Source of the DNA: Hemileia vastatrix
Lineage: Eukaryota > Basidiomycota > Pucciniomycetes > Pucciniales > Zaghouaniaceae
Direction: 5' to 3'
NCBI GenBank assembly: GCA_030280995.1
Contig: JASXTE010000015.1
Coordinates: forward strand, 24,918,501 to 24,982,500
Length of the DNA stretch: 64,000 nucleotides
This document shows, piece after piece, positions 22,457-34,533 of this stretch (its first letter is position 1; every line of letters begins with the position of its first letter). A model generated the notes under the pieces. That model saw nothing but the letters and a program-made list of their open reading frames with translations, did no database searches and had not been told where the DNA came from. A program made the translations under genes and the position numbers.

Positions 22457-23241
22457 ATGTCTAACTGTCCTACTCCCACTCCCACGCCTCCCCACCCCAA
22501 AGCTGATGGCGGTATTGTCACTTGCCAATATACCCACTCTTGCACGGCTTGTGAATCAATGGAGTATTTCTGCGTCGAAAGTACAGGCACACGAGGACCT
22601 CTCCGGAAGTGTGAATTTTGTCGCCGGAGACGGGTGACATGTGATGCCCTTACAAAAAATGAGGATATTGAGAGAAGGTTTACGGGGACTAAGTACTGGG
22701 TGATCCCTAAGACCAAAGAGGTGGTAGAAGATATTTGGGACGTATCGGTCGGGGACAATCAATTGGTGGAAGAGGAGGAGGAAGAGGTCAAAGATACCGT
22801 GGTGACTTGGGTAGCCCAGGCCACAGGTCAAAAACAAGGGGTGGAAGAAAAGGTGGATGAATTAGTTGAAGAGAATGAGGATGAGGTTCCCATCTCAAAC
22901 CGGACTCCAAAAAAATGGCTGATGATCATCGAGGATGATGCTGAAGAGGAGAAGGGAGTGACAATAGAGGTCACTCCGAGGCCGTTTTTAGAACCCGATC
23001 CTGTTTTTGAGGTGAGTTTTTACCTTTTTTTTTGTTTCAAGTTTTCTTTTTTGAGTTTACACTGATGACTGTATGTTATAATTTTTAGATTTCAGATGTC
23101 ATTTCAGAAGCTCCGATTGTGAAAGCTGTTTCATTGCTGCCAGTTGAGGCTAGTCAACCAGCAGTTGATTCAAAGGAGGAGAATGAGGAAACCCTTGACC
23201 AGGTGTGGTTGAAGAAGCCTTGGCAGGGTCAACGAGTTTGA
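22457..23241 (+). CDS. Zn(II)2Cys6-type protein encoded antisense within chromovirus G1
   Basis: Exon 1 22457-23011, GT-AG intron 23012-23088 (GTGAGT...TTTTTAG), exon 2 23089-23241; 235 residues. Residues ~31-70 contain six cysteines spaced C-X2-C-X6-C-X12-C-X2-C-X6-C, ending CEFCRRRRVTCD. This matches the binuclear zinc cluster of fungal GAL4-type DNA-binding proteins, including the basic run between the last cysteines. Downstream it is acidic and valine-rich (EEEEEEV, ENEDEV, EDDAEEE), as in activation or protein-interaction regions. The frame stays open after the TGA at 23239 apart from TAA 23305 and TGA 23437, so the ancestral product was probably longer, with a helical tail. The gene runs opposite to gag-pol, between the chromodomain and the 3' LTR. 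Role unknown; it could bind the element's own promoter or a host site. It might be a captured host gene or an accessory gene of the chromovirus lineage. Confidence 0.7.
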
Positions 23242-23439
23242 TTCATTGAATGCTTAAGTGACAAGATTGAAAAAATTGTCAATGCCCCCTCCTTCAATAT
23301 GGCATAAGAGTTACTTGAAATTGGAGAGGTGGTACCGGTAGGAGAGGAGGAGGTATTTGAAAAATGCAGAAAGGAAATAAGGGTGGTGTTGGAGAAAATG
23401 AAGATATTGGTTTGGGAGAAAATGCAGGAGAAGATTTGA

Positions 23440-24365
23440 AATGGGTAGAGAAAAAAAAGAAAAGAGGGAAGGAAAAAAAGTAGAAAGCAAATGTAATTTG
23501 TGTATTTATCTATTCTATTGATTTTGTTGTTTTAATTGAAGTTTTATTATATGTTTTATAAGATTTTGAACGGGAAAGAAAAAGAAAAAAAAGAAAGAAG
23601 AGAAATATTTGAATAAAATTTTGTTTTAAATTTTGAAAGAAGAAAAGAAAGAATATTTAACTGAGGAAATTTTAGTTTAAGTTTTGAAAGGAAAGAAGAA
23701 AAAATTTTTTTAAGTAAGAAAAAAAATAGTTGATTGAAAATTTTGGTTTTTTATGTTTAAATGAAAATTTAATGAAAAAAAGGAAAAATTGTTATTTGTG
23801 AAAATTCATTCAAGGTTATTTTTGAAGTTTTTGAGGAATTTTGGTTATTTGAAAAGAAAGGAAAAAAAAATAGTTTTGAAAAAAGAATTTAAAAGAAAAG
23901 AGTAATTTGTTTGAAGAATTTTAAAAGAGAGATGTAAAGGTTGAAGTGAAGTTTGAGAAAGGTTGTTGGATTGAGTTTGTGAAAAATTTTAATAGTTTGA
24001 AGAAAAAAAATAAGGAAATGAAAATTGTATTTTGAAAAAAAAAGAAAAAAGTTTGAAAGGAGAAAAGAAAGAAATTTAAAGGAATTATTGATTTTAACAT
24101 TTTATTTTGATGAATTTTTTAAGACTTTTTTTTTTTTAATTTGATTTGATTTTATTTTGTTTTATTTATTTTTTTAAAGAAGGTTGAAAAAACTTTTTGA
24201 AAAAGAAGAAAAAAAAAGAAAACAGAGTAAGGATTTTTTAGAAGAGAAGAAGTTTTAGAATTTTAAGAAAAGAAGAGAAAAGAAAAGAAAAGAGAAGAGA
24301 AGAAAAAATAAAAAACAAAAGAGAGTTTTAAGGTTTTGGTTTTAAAGGATATTTAAGATGAAAAG
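23440..24365. other. purine-rich (A/G) tract in G1
   Basis: About 900 bp whose plus strand is almost entirely A, G and T, with long GAAAAGAAAAAAAGAAAG-type runs. It separates the antisense gene's 3' end from the chromodomain's 3' end, i.e. a convergent intergenic region of G1. No coding content. Confidence 0.7.
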
Positions 24366-25060
24366 ATTTTAGGAGTTCAGGGGCATTAGAAACATTGATG
24401 GCTGGTTCCCAGGATGTTTTGTCTGAGTCATTGAGGAAGCCTTCCCATTCCACAAGGTATTGAAGTTTCCCCTTGCGTATTCTTGAATCAAGTATACGGC
24501 TTACTTCCCACTCTAGATGGTCTTCTACTTTGACCAGTTCTGGAGGAGGTTGGTTCCTGCCCGTGTATGTTTCTCAAGCCAGTTCCAGGAGAGATACATG
24601 GAAAACAGGGTGAATAGACTGCCATTTAGGAGGTAGTTTGAGTCAAAATGCAATTCTAGAGACTTTGGAGTCAATTTTGAATGGTCCCAAGTGCTTTTCA
24701 TCCAGTTTCTTAGATGGTCCAGTCGTTCTAATTTTTTGTGCGTTGAGCCATACTTTGTCGTCTGGTTTAAAGGAAGGAGCAGATTGTCAATGTTTGTTGG
24801 CCTGTTCCTTGTACCTTCAAATTGCTAATTCCGAGTTTGATTTAAGTTCTTCTTGGAGTCGTGATATGGTTCGAAGATAAGGTTCCGCAGGATGACTAGT
24901 TCCTACATGATTGAGTTGAAACGAGGATGTCTTCCATAAACAGTTTCAAAAGGAGATTGTCGTGTCAAAGAATGAGTGGGGTTATTATAGGAAAATTCGG
25001 CCAATGGTAACCATGTGGTCCAATTGTTTTGTTGATAACTGACATACATTTGAAGGTATT
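24366..25060 (-). pseudogene. G1 integrase C-terminal region and chromodomain
   Basis: Minus-strand continuation of the G1 integrase after element A. It starts at the GTATT copy 25056-25060 with NWTTWLPLAEFSYNN and QSPFETVYGRHPRF motifs, which are typical after the catalytic Glu. Stops and frameshifts follow. At 24545-24370 one frame holds a clear chromodomain: EDHLEWEVSRILDSR, GKLQYLVEWEGF and TSWEPA. Chromodomains in such elements guide integration to particular histone marks. Broken copy. Confidence 0.8.
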
Positions 25061-26266
25061 TGTCAGCCAGGCTATCTCAGGAGCCCAGAAATTTATATAA
25101 TAAATTACTGCAATCATATAAAGGAATAACATTATGTAATTACAAAAAATTATTAAAATAAAATTATAAATATTTTATGAATAAATAAAATAATTAATAT
25201 ACTTAATTTTATTATTAAATAAATTTTATTAAATAAACAAATATTATATTCTATAATATCATGGCGCACTTTGTATGTATATTAATTAATTATTTAAAAT
25301 TATAATATAAGTGTAAATTTAACTTACACTGTAATTACAATTTCAATAATAAAATTTATATAAATTAAATAAAACTTATCATATAATACTATCCATAAAT
25401 ATTGGGCGCTTCCTTGACCCTTAATTGTGTCACTAAAATTACTAAATTAATTAAAAAAATTTATTTAATATGATTAAATTTATTTTCTCATTTTAAATAA
25501 GTTACTTTATTAAATTAATTGGTTGTTTCAATTAATTTAATAATTAAATTACTTGAAATAGTTAAAATAATTAAATTACCTTTACTTATACTGAATTAAG
25601 ATTATTTAAAAGCATAAAAATTATTCCTTTTATTTTAATTAAACCTTTTTTAGCTATTTGTATTTGTTCTTTAGATTTCTTTCTCATAGTTCTCATTTTC
25701 AATACTCACGTAGTTATTTGTTATATTAATTCTATTCTTTTTTAGAAATTACTGATGGAAATAAATAGTTACTTAATCACGGGCTTATTTTTATTGTTTT
25801 TAATTAAATTCTTTTAATTACTTATTTCACATTATTTTACTCTTTTGGAATTACTATTTGAATGCTCCAGAAGGTCCTCTTGCCTATAAAAGGGCTTTGG
25901 AAACCTATCTGGTAGCTCATTACTTATTATACACTCACTTACATATATTTTAAATATACAAAATTTATTTATTATTTTTATTAGTACTACATTTCTAATT
26001 AAAATACTATATAAATAATTATAGGTTGCTTTAAGTTTAATAATAACTATCATTGATTGCCGCGCTTTGAATACAACTACTAGTTACAATATATTACTAT
26101 TTAAATAAATCCTTATAATTTGTCAAAGTCTCAAAATTTACTTTTTCGCTCCCCTCTTTTAAGATTACTCTTATTATTGATTTACATTAGCCTATTCCAT
26201 TATTTTATCCCCCTTCCATCTATTTCCCTTCTTCTTCTTCTCTTCCTTCTAGACAACCGGCCGATA
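25061..26266 (+). repeat. 5' LTR of element A
   Basis: 1,206 bp. TATA-type promoter GCCTATAAAAGGGCTTTGG near 25880; CTTCTAGAC motif near 26248. Similar promoters occur in S2, S3 and S5. Confidence 0.9.
25880..25902 (+). promoter_or_regulatory. LTR core promoter (TATA box), element A
   Basis: GCCTATAAAAGGGCTTTGG. The counterpart in the 3' LTR is at about 35356, in S3 at about 57938 (GGCTATATAAGGGCCTTGG), and inverted in S2 at about 29010-29030 and in S5 at about 63720. Conservation across diverged LTRs supports function. Confidence 0.7.
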
Positions 26267-26923
26267 ATTGAGGGCCTTTCCAAACGACGACAACAAAGCG
26301 CACAGACCACCCAAGCCAAAAAGTAAACTTTTTGCCGCAACTGTGTTTTGAACTTGGGTTCGATTGATTAGGTTTATATTAAATTAATTTATATATTATT
26401 TTTAAAGGATTTTATGATCACTATAGTAAGTTCACCTTTGCACCTCTCACTCATATTATTATATTTTTACTGCAATAACAGTGATTATGTCTTAATTGCT
26501 GATTCACTGAGTGTAAGTTTTCATTATATTAAATTTTTTTTCCTAGTTGACCATAATAGAGTAAGACTCTTAGTCCTAGAAGGCAATTTAAATTTGATAA
26601 ATTATTTAATTAATTTTATTAAATATTTTTTGTTTATTGGTTTACCATAATAGTACTCAGTATTTAGTCCCAATATTACCATTATATTAATTTTTGGTAT
26701 AAATTATTTTGATTGACTTATAAAACCTTTGTTGTTTGTCCCATTTTAATTATTGTTAATTCTTAATAAACATTGTAATTACATTTATTTGTATTACATT
26801 TTTTACTTAATTTATTTTTAATAAAAATTTAATTTTTTTTTTGAAATACAATTGATTATATTTTATTTTGAAATAAAAAATTGAATCATTGTTTAATTTT
26901 TTATTCTCTTTTTCACAGTTTAA

Positions 26924-28639
26924 ATGTCCAGTAGTTTGGCTAAAAGCATGGATAACTTACATGTGGATGAGATTGAAGTGGATGTTGACACTGAATCTGT
27001 AGGTTCTTCTAAAGTAACTTACAAAAATTATTCAGCTGACAAAAAACCTTCAGGACGTGGAAATGTCAGGAGAAGTGGCAAAACCCCCTCACCAAACAAC
27101 TCTGAAATAAGTAAAACCTCAAATACATCAGGACAATCCACTCAGAGGTATAAAAATAAAAAAGATTCCTCTAACACAGCAGGTAAACAATTTTTCAAGC
27201 CATATAAAGGAACTGAGCGCAGAAAGTATGAAGTACAAGGCAAGGGTAGACACACTCTGGCAGCAGATACAGTAGTTATTAAATCCCAAACAGGATCAAC
27301 CTCCTCATTTCCCAGCTTCCCAGCCTCAGCCTCAACCTCAGCCCAATCAAGCACCCAGCTCCCTCACCCACCATCAAGGCACTCTGCAAGAGGAGCAATG
27401 GAAATGGGATTACTTGATGACCCACTATCAGCAGAATGTTCAGCAACCAACAGCTCAACACCCTGGCCCATCCAGGACACCAAACTACAATCCATCTCTT
27501 CAGCACCATTCTTATCAGGGGGGCAGAAGAAAGAAAGGACAGGGGAAGTTTCCTCCCTTGCCATGGTAAGTAATTTGTTTTATTAGCATGTTGGTATATA
27601 TAATAATAAATCTTCTTCAGGTAATAATGTGGACCCTGAAAGAACAGTTAAACCCTTGAAGAAACAACTTCCTTTAATAAGTAGCCCCATCAATGTAATT
27701 AGCAAATTATCATTTGATGAACCTTTACATTTGACTTCTACTTCTTTAATTTACCCTTCTCTTGAAATTAAGAATGATTCTGTTTCACCTAAAGTTTACA
27801 CTTTACTTGAGAAAACTTCTGAAGAAATATTGAAAGATACCCTTGATTTTAATGTTGTGAAAGATAAAAGTTTGAGAGATTTGTTAATACATGAGAGTGA
27901 TAGATTAAATAATTTGCATTTACATTGCAAAGTGAGTTCTTCTGTTCAAGACACTGCTTATTTCAAATTGAAAGACACATTAAATAATGTCCTTGCTCAA
28001 CAAAAGTCTATTAAAGCTGACCACAGATCACTTTCAGATAAATATAGTCACCTACGCAAAATTTTTGATGACCTAAAAGATGAAAATACTGCTTTAAAGA
28101 ATGACAATATGCTTTTGCACAGTGAATTAAGAAAATTGAAAATTGATTCTCAGAATTTGAGTAATAAATGCTCTGTAGATGAGGACAGAAATGTTCTATC
28201 TATTTCTAGGATTAATGATCAGCTATCTTATATTCCTGATTTGAGAAAAAAATTATCTGACCTTGAGAAATTATTTTCTGCATTACAAGCTGTCCAGGCT
28301 ACTCATTATCATGAATTAAAAAATATTGCTCAAACTGCTTTTAATCATAATAATAAACAGCCTGAACATAGTAGCTCTTCTCTCTCTTGTAATGTACCAA
28401 TTTTACCAGCTGAAATTCATTCTGAAAAATCTATTGCATCAAACAGAAATAAATTTAATGCTCACAATGAGCCAGCTGTCTCTGTGAATAATAAAATATC
28501 TGAACACCTTTCAAGGCTTCAAGAACTTATAACCTTGAATAATTCAAACCATAGGATGGAACATTCCAGTAGCCAGAAAAATTGGCCTAAGTTGGATCAA
28601 TATCCTACCTTTGATGGTGATTCTTCATCTGATTGGCAA
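26924..28639 (+). pseudogene. element A gag-pol, 5' part with overlapping ORF1
   Basis: ATG at 26924 (MSSSLAKSMDNLHVDE). This frame is open to TAG 27587-27589, then continues from 27590 to the S2 insertion. It encodes a long helical gag-like region (about 27840-28290, leucine/lysine heptads) and then the start of the retrotransposon gag domain (KNWPKLDQYPTFDG). In the +1 frame an ORF1 homologous to that of element B ends at TAA 27567-27569. It has a coiled coil (LTQQVNNFSSHIKELSAES), a QWKWDYL motif and final PW, with one TAG at 27273. The GGGGGGC heptamer at 27518-27524 is a candidate -1 slip site from ORF1 into this frame. Confidence 0.75.
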
Positions 28640-29896
28640 TGTGGGTCAGTCGTCTAGAAGAAGGTAAGGAAAAGGGGGAGAAATGGAGGAGGACAAGGAG
28701 AAAGGGTTTTGAGAAAATAAAAGAAATAAAATATAAAAGATTATTTAATTTATTGAAGAAGAGCAACCACAAATTTCTTGAGAAATGAGACAACAATGAA
28801 GTTTTTATTAAATAACAATATTATTTTAATGGTAAGGGCTCTGCCGGGAAAACACTATGATGACTATTAGACTTAAGGCAACCTTTCAGTAGTTATATAG
28901 AATTTAAATTAGAATATTGATACTAATAAAAAATTATATAAACGTAATATAAAAATATATTCAAGTTTTTTGAGTGTATAGTAAGTGATGAGGCTATAGG
29001 GGATTATCCAAGGCCTTTTTATAGGCAATGGGTCCTCTAAAGCGCTACAAATGACTATATACAAAAATAGTAATGAATTAAAACAAGAAGATTAAAGAAG
29101 ATAATTGTAACATATTAATTGAGAGAAAAATATACAAAAATAATAAGAATCCCAATTAAGAAAGTAAAATTCCCATACCAAATTTCCCAAATCAGTTACT
29201 ATAAAATAATGAGTAACTAAACAACCCTGTGACATAAGAACTATGGGAAAAATAATTCAAAACAAGTATTACAATATGTTTTCAGCATTTATAAGTGAAA
29301 CAAATAACATGTTTTGACGTAACAAGGTATGTAATCAATTTAATTCAGTGTAAATTAATATTATTTAATTGTTTTCACTATGCAATTAAATAACTAGTTT
29401 AAATGAAACACTTAATTAATTCAAATTGAGAATTTATAATACTATTTTATAACATAAGTATTATAATTTATTTAATCTTTTCCTGACACAATTAAGGGTC
29501 AAAAGAAGCACCATTAATTGTTATTTAATACTATATGAAAGGTGTTATTTAATATATAAATTTAAATAATTAATTTAGTTATATTATAAGTCAATTTTAC
29601 ACTTATAATTATAATATATGTTTTTAATTAATTAAATATTTATTTATAATTATTAAATACATAAAAATGCGCCATTATTTGTAGAATATAAAATATATTA
29701 TGCTTAATTTAAATGTATACATAATTTATATAACAATAAAATTAATATAACACTTATATTTAATAAGATACTTATATAATTTTATTATTCAATAAAATAT
29801 AAATTTATATACATCAAATGCAATTATTTATGCCCTCTTTCAGGTCCAATAAGTTAACATATCATTTACTGGGCTCCTGGAATAGACTGGCTGACA
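28640..29896 (-). mobile_element. solo LTR S2 (TGTCAGCC family, minus strand, 1,257 bp)
   Basis: Inverted TGTCAGCCAGTCTATTCC begins at 29896; the other end reads, on the same strand, TTCTAGACGACTGACCCACA to 28640. Flanked by GGCAA (28635-28639) and GGCGA (29897-29901), a 5 bp duplication with one change. Removing it joins ...SSDWQ to HFIQRI exactly as in element B. Inverted TATA promoter near 29015. Confidence 0.88.
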
Positions 29897-32800
29897 GGCG
29901 ACACTTTATACAAAGGATTGATAATTTAAAGAGATCTTATAAACTATCTGATGAGGAAATTGTTTCTAAGCTTATTCCTTTTTTTTCCAATGTAGCCTTG
30001 ATGTGGTATGAATCTGTTCTATTAGATAATAACCATTATACATGGAATGAGTGGAAATCCTTCATTGAGAATCAATTTGGTGGTTCAAAATTCAGGTTGG
30101 CTCAGCAAAGACTGTATGGGAAAACTAGATATGTATCCTCCTCTGTTGAAAAACCCATTGTTTTTCTTATGAAAGTAACAAAAATCCTATGAGCAGTTGA
30201 TCCAAAGATGGATTTTGATATTTGGAGAGATAAAATCTTGTATAAATTGCCAAATTCTCTTAGAGATTTAATTGTAGCTAGAACTGAGCATGTGAGGGAA
30301 CATTCTTCTTTCATTAATATCTGTAATGAGGTACTACTCAACCATAGATATGAACCAAAAAATTACCTTGGTAAATCTTATAATGATCAGAATAAACCCT
30401 CTACAAAGCCCCCAGAAAAATTTGGTAGACCCTCTGCCCCAGTTGCACCTAAAAAATATGCAACAAATACTTGTTATAAATGTAACAAACCATGGCAAAA
30501 GGGTCATGTTTGTGACAAGAAAATTAATCTTGTTGAACAAAATGAGGACACTGATGAGGCTGAAATTGATGTCAATAATTCTTCTAGTGACTGTGAAAGT
30601 AATATCTCCTATGACAATGAATCTGTTATAGATGTTTTAATCTTGGAACAGGATGTCCATTATTTAGATAATATATCTGAGGAATGTATATTGGATTTAT
30701 CTTCAGTGGAAAATGCTGAAATAATTAAAGATATTACTAACAATTCTATAGCCATATCCCCTTTGAAAGCACCTCTTATCATTAATGGTAAAAATGTTGA
30801 TGTAGTTCTTGATTCTGGTGCTGGAGGAAGTGTAGTGTCTGAAAGAGCTTTAGCTTCAGTAGATAAGGATTATTTGAGTAAATTATTACCTATAAATTCT
30901 GAAAAATGGAGAGGGTATGGTTCTACCTTAGTTCCTATTGGCAAATACAAAACCTCTGTATTCTTCAAATTAATGGTGGTTTTGTCAGAGCTATTTGTGA
31001 ATTTGTTGTCATGAAAAATGATAATTTAAGCAATTGGTTTATTATGGGTAATGATATTTTGACCATGTTTGGTGTGAAATTGGACCCAGAAAATAATTGC
31101 TTCACCTTGGGATTGAATGGCAAAAGAAAATTCAAAATTTCCTCCCCTAGAAAACCTTCTGGGCATCTGTTAAAGTCTTGTAACTCACTAATCCAGTGTA
31201 AAGGCAGACCAACAATTGAAATGGATGATTTATTAAATGAAATAAATACTGCTTCTTTTGATGATAATTTAACTAGTGAACAAAAGGATTCTATTATTGC
31301 CTCAATTACTTCTTTCCCTATGGCTTTCGCTCATGGTTCTCATGTCTTGGGAAGTGTTCATTAAGAAATGAAAATTACCTTATCCTGTAACTTGAGTGAT
31401 ATTCCTCCTAGTCTTAAGAAAAAACCATATCCTGCTTCTCCAACAAAAAGAAAGGATATTGAAGATAATATTACCACATTATTAAAAATGAATATCATTG
31501 AGAAAGTGGATGTCACCCCCAAATATTGTGTCATCTCCCCGGTACTGATTTCTTATGAAAAAGATAAGGCTAGATTATGTGGAGATTACAGAGCATTAAA
31601 CACTTATACTGTTGATGATACTTATCCTTAACCCAGAATTAACTCAATACATGCTACCTTGCAAGGTGAAAAATTTATTAGTTGTCTGGATGGTAACAAA
31701 GGGTATCATCAAGTTCCAGTTGAGAAAAATTTGCAGAATTTTTCGCTTATTGCTACTCATATGGGAATATATAAGTATTTTAGAATGCCATTTGGCCCTA
31801 AAAATGGCCCTTCAGTTTTCCAGAAAGTCATTGATAACATTTCCATCAGGAAATAATTGAAGGATGGCTCATGGTGTATATTGATGATATCATAGTTTTT
31901 TCTAAAACTTTTGATGAACATATGGTTCACTTGAATAGATTTTTTAAAAAAATAGATGAAATCAATATGACCTTGTCCTTGAAAAAAAAATGGATGAAAT
32001 CAATATGACCTTATCTTTAAAAAAGTGTAAATTTGGTTTTCAATCTTTGAAAGTCCTTGGCCATGTTGTGTCAGGCCTACAGATTTGTGTAGACCAAAAC
32101 AAAGTTTCTGCAATTCAAAATGTGAAGGCACCACCTTCTGTAAGAGAAATCCAAAGTTTTTTGGGTATGTGTGGCTATTACAGGCAATATATTAAAAATT
32201 ATCAGGTCATAGCCTTACCTCTTACCAAACTCACTATGAAAGATGTTTCATTCATCTGGAATAGTGACTGTCAAAAAGCTTTTGATACTTTAAAATGTTG
32301 CTTAATGACAGCCCCTATCTTAGCTCTTCCAGATTTTAACAAACCATTTGTCCTGTATACAGATGCTAGCTTTGTTGGTCTGGGTGCTGCCCTCCACCAG
32401 AAACAAATTATTAATGATAAATCCTCAGAGGTTGTAATTTGTTATATTTCAAGAACCTTGAGAAATAGTGAATTGAAATATGGTGCCACTCAATTAGAGT
32501 GCTTAGCAGTTGTTTGGGCTCTTGAGAAACTTCACTACTATCTAGATGACCAAAAGTTTGAATTAGTAACTGACTGTAGTGCTGTGAAGTCCCTCTTAAA
32601 CCTGAAAACACCTAATAGACATATGTTCAGGTGGCAACTTGCTGTTCAAGAATACAGAGGACGGATGACAATTATCCATAGGGCTGGAAATGTTCACTCC
32701 AATGTTGATATGCTGTCCAGACTTCCTCTTCCAAATAATGACTCCAATCCTGCTTATGTACCTGAAGATGATACTGTTCATATCCATGGTATATTTATAG

Positions 32801-34498
32801 TTGATATGGAAGAAGAGTTATTACAATTAATACTAGATTCATATGATAAGGATTCTGATTTAAATAAATTAGTTACTATCTTAAATGATCCTAAGAATGC
32901 TTCAATTCAAGCATTGATTAAAACTCTTCCTGCAAAATATCAAAGTGCTTTGATGAAAGGAAAGTTTTCTATTGAAGATGGTTATATTTATTATAGAAGA
33001 AGGCTTACAAATTTAATTGTAATCCCTCCTTCTATGAAAGAAACTATCCTCAAACTTTGTCATGATGACATATTAGCTGTTCATTTTGATCTAGAAAAAA
33101 CGTTGATTAGAATCAAAACCACTGCTTGGTGGGCTAATATGTCTGAAGATACAAAATTATATGTTGATTCTTGTGATTCCTGCCTGAAATCTAAAATGTT
33201 GACAGGTAAAAGAGCAGGTTTACTACAACATATTGAAGCACCTTATTCTCCTTGGCAAATAATTAACATGGATTTTGTCACTGGTCTTCCTGTAGCAGGT
33301 AAAGACAGTTATAAATCTTGTTGGGTAATAGTAGATAGATTCACAAAAATGTGCAATTTTATTCCAACCCACAAAGATGTATCCACCAAAGAATTAGCTT
33401 TCATATGGTGGTCTTACATGTTTAATATTATTGGTTTTCCAAAAGCCATTATCTCTGATAGGGATCCAAAATTTACTTGTGAGTTTTGGACCTCTTTGTT
33501 GGATATTTGTGGCTGTGAGTTAAATTTATCTACAGCTCATCATCCTCAGACTGATGGTCTAGCTGAAAGAATGATTCAAACTCTGGAAGATATGATTAGA
33601 AGGTATTGTGCCTTTGGTTTAGAATATAAAGACAATGACAGATTTACTTTGTGGCTGTGAGTTAAAGTTGTCTACAGCTCACCATCCTCAGACTGATGGT
33701 CTAGCTGAGAGAATGATTCAAACTCTGGAAGATATGATTAGAAGGTATTGTGCCTTTGGTTTAGAATATAAAGACAATGACAGATTTACTCATGATTGGG
33801 TCACTCTATTGCCTGGTCTTGAACTTGCATATAATAGCACTGTTCATTCTGTCACTGAGAAAAAGCCTTTTGAGCTTTGGTTAGGTTATGTCCTAAACAC
33901 TCCTGCTCAGATTCTCAATAATAAATTACCTAAGTTGGAACTACACCCTGGTGTAAAATCTTTTATGCAAATGCAACAGCTATGCAGAAAACATGCTCAA
34001 AGCTGTATTGATAAAGCATTTGAATATGAAAAGAAAAGATGGGATAAATCCCATAAAGAATACACATTTAACAAGGGTGATGAAGTGTTGATATCTACTG
34101 TCCATTTCAATTTACAAGGTAACAACAAATTAAAAGATCCTTTTGTAGGACCACTTGTTGTTAAAAGAATGGTTGGTGATAATCCAGTAAAAGTTGTATT
34201 GTATTCTCCATATGATAGAAAACATTCTGTTCTTCCCATTTCCTTGCTTAAACCTTATACTTCCAACAGTGACTTATTTCCCAAAAGAATGGGAAGACCT
34301 AAGAAAAACCCTCAGGAAGTCACAGAAACTGCAGAAATTGATAAAATTCTCAATGATAGAATTATCACTTCTGAAAGAGGTATTGAATATTTATTGAGAT
34401 ATATGAATAAGTCATCTGAACATGACGCATGGATACCTGGAAAAGAAATTTCAAATCTCTCTACTCTGTTAAAAAAGTATAAAAAGAAAAAATCTTAG
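29897..34498 (+). pseudogene. element A gag-protease-RT-RNase H-integrase-chromodomain, broken
   Basis: In order: gag domain (HFIQRIDNLK...), zinc knuckle CYKCNKPWQKGHVC (~30475), protease VVLDSGAGGSVVS (~30805), RT with YIDDIIVFS (~31877), RNase H LYTDASFVGLGAAL (~32355), integrase with an HHCC finger (H-D-D.. to CDSCLKSK), MDFVTG, SDRDPKF and the AHHPQTDGLAERM Glu segment, and a chromodomain-like tail (EYLLRYMNKSSEHDAWIPG). Breaks: TGA 30190, frameshift ~30965, TAA 31362, TAA 31629, frameshift ~31850, a 38 bp tandem duplication at 31952-32027 and a 142 bp tandem duplication at 33508-33791. The whole layout matches element B. Inactive. Confidence 0.88.
33508..33791 (+). repeat. 142 bp tandem duplication in the element A integrase
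   Basis: Two adjacent copies from GTGGCTGTGAGTTAAA to GACAGATTTACT cover the catalytic-Glu segment of integrase twice. The unit length is not a multiple of three, so it shifts the frame. A few substitutions (AAATTTATC versus AAAGTTGTC) separate the copies. Confidence 0.92.
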
Positions 34499-34533
34499 CA
34501 TTTTTTTTTATTGTTTTTTTTAGAGTGAGGGAG

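Noticed and set aside
22414..22837. Minus-strand open frames opposite the Zn2Cys6 gene
   Set aside because: They are shadows of the plus-strand coding region, without motif or splice support.
27566..27620. Possible intron GTAAGT...TTCTTCAG joining ORF1 to gag-pol in element A
   Set aside because: Splicing at these sites gives an immediate stop from ORF1 and the wrong frame from the gag-pol frame. Element B has no equivalent acceptor. The frameshift idea fits both copies better.
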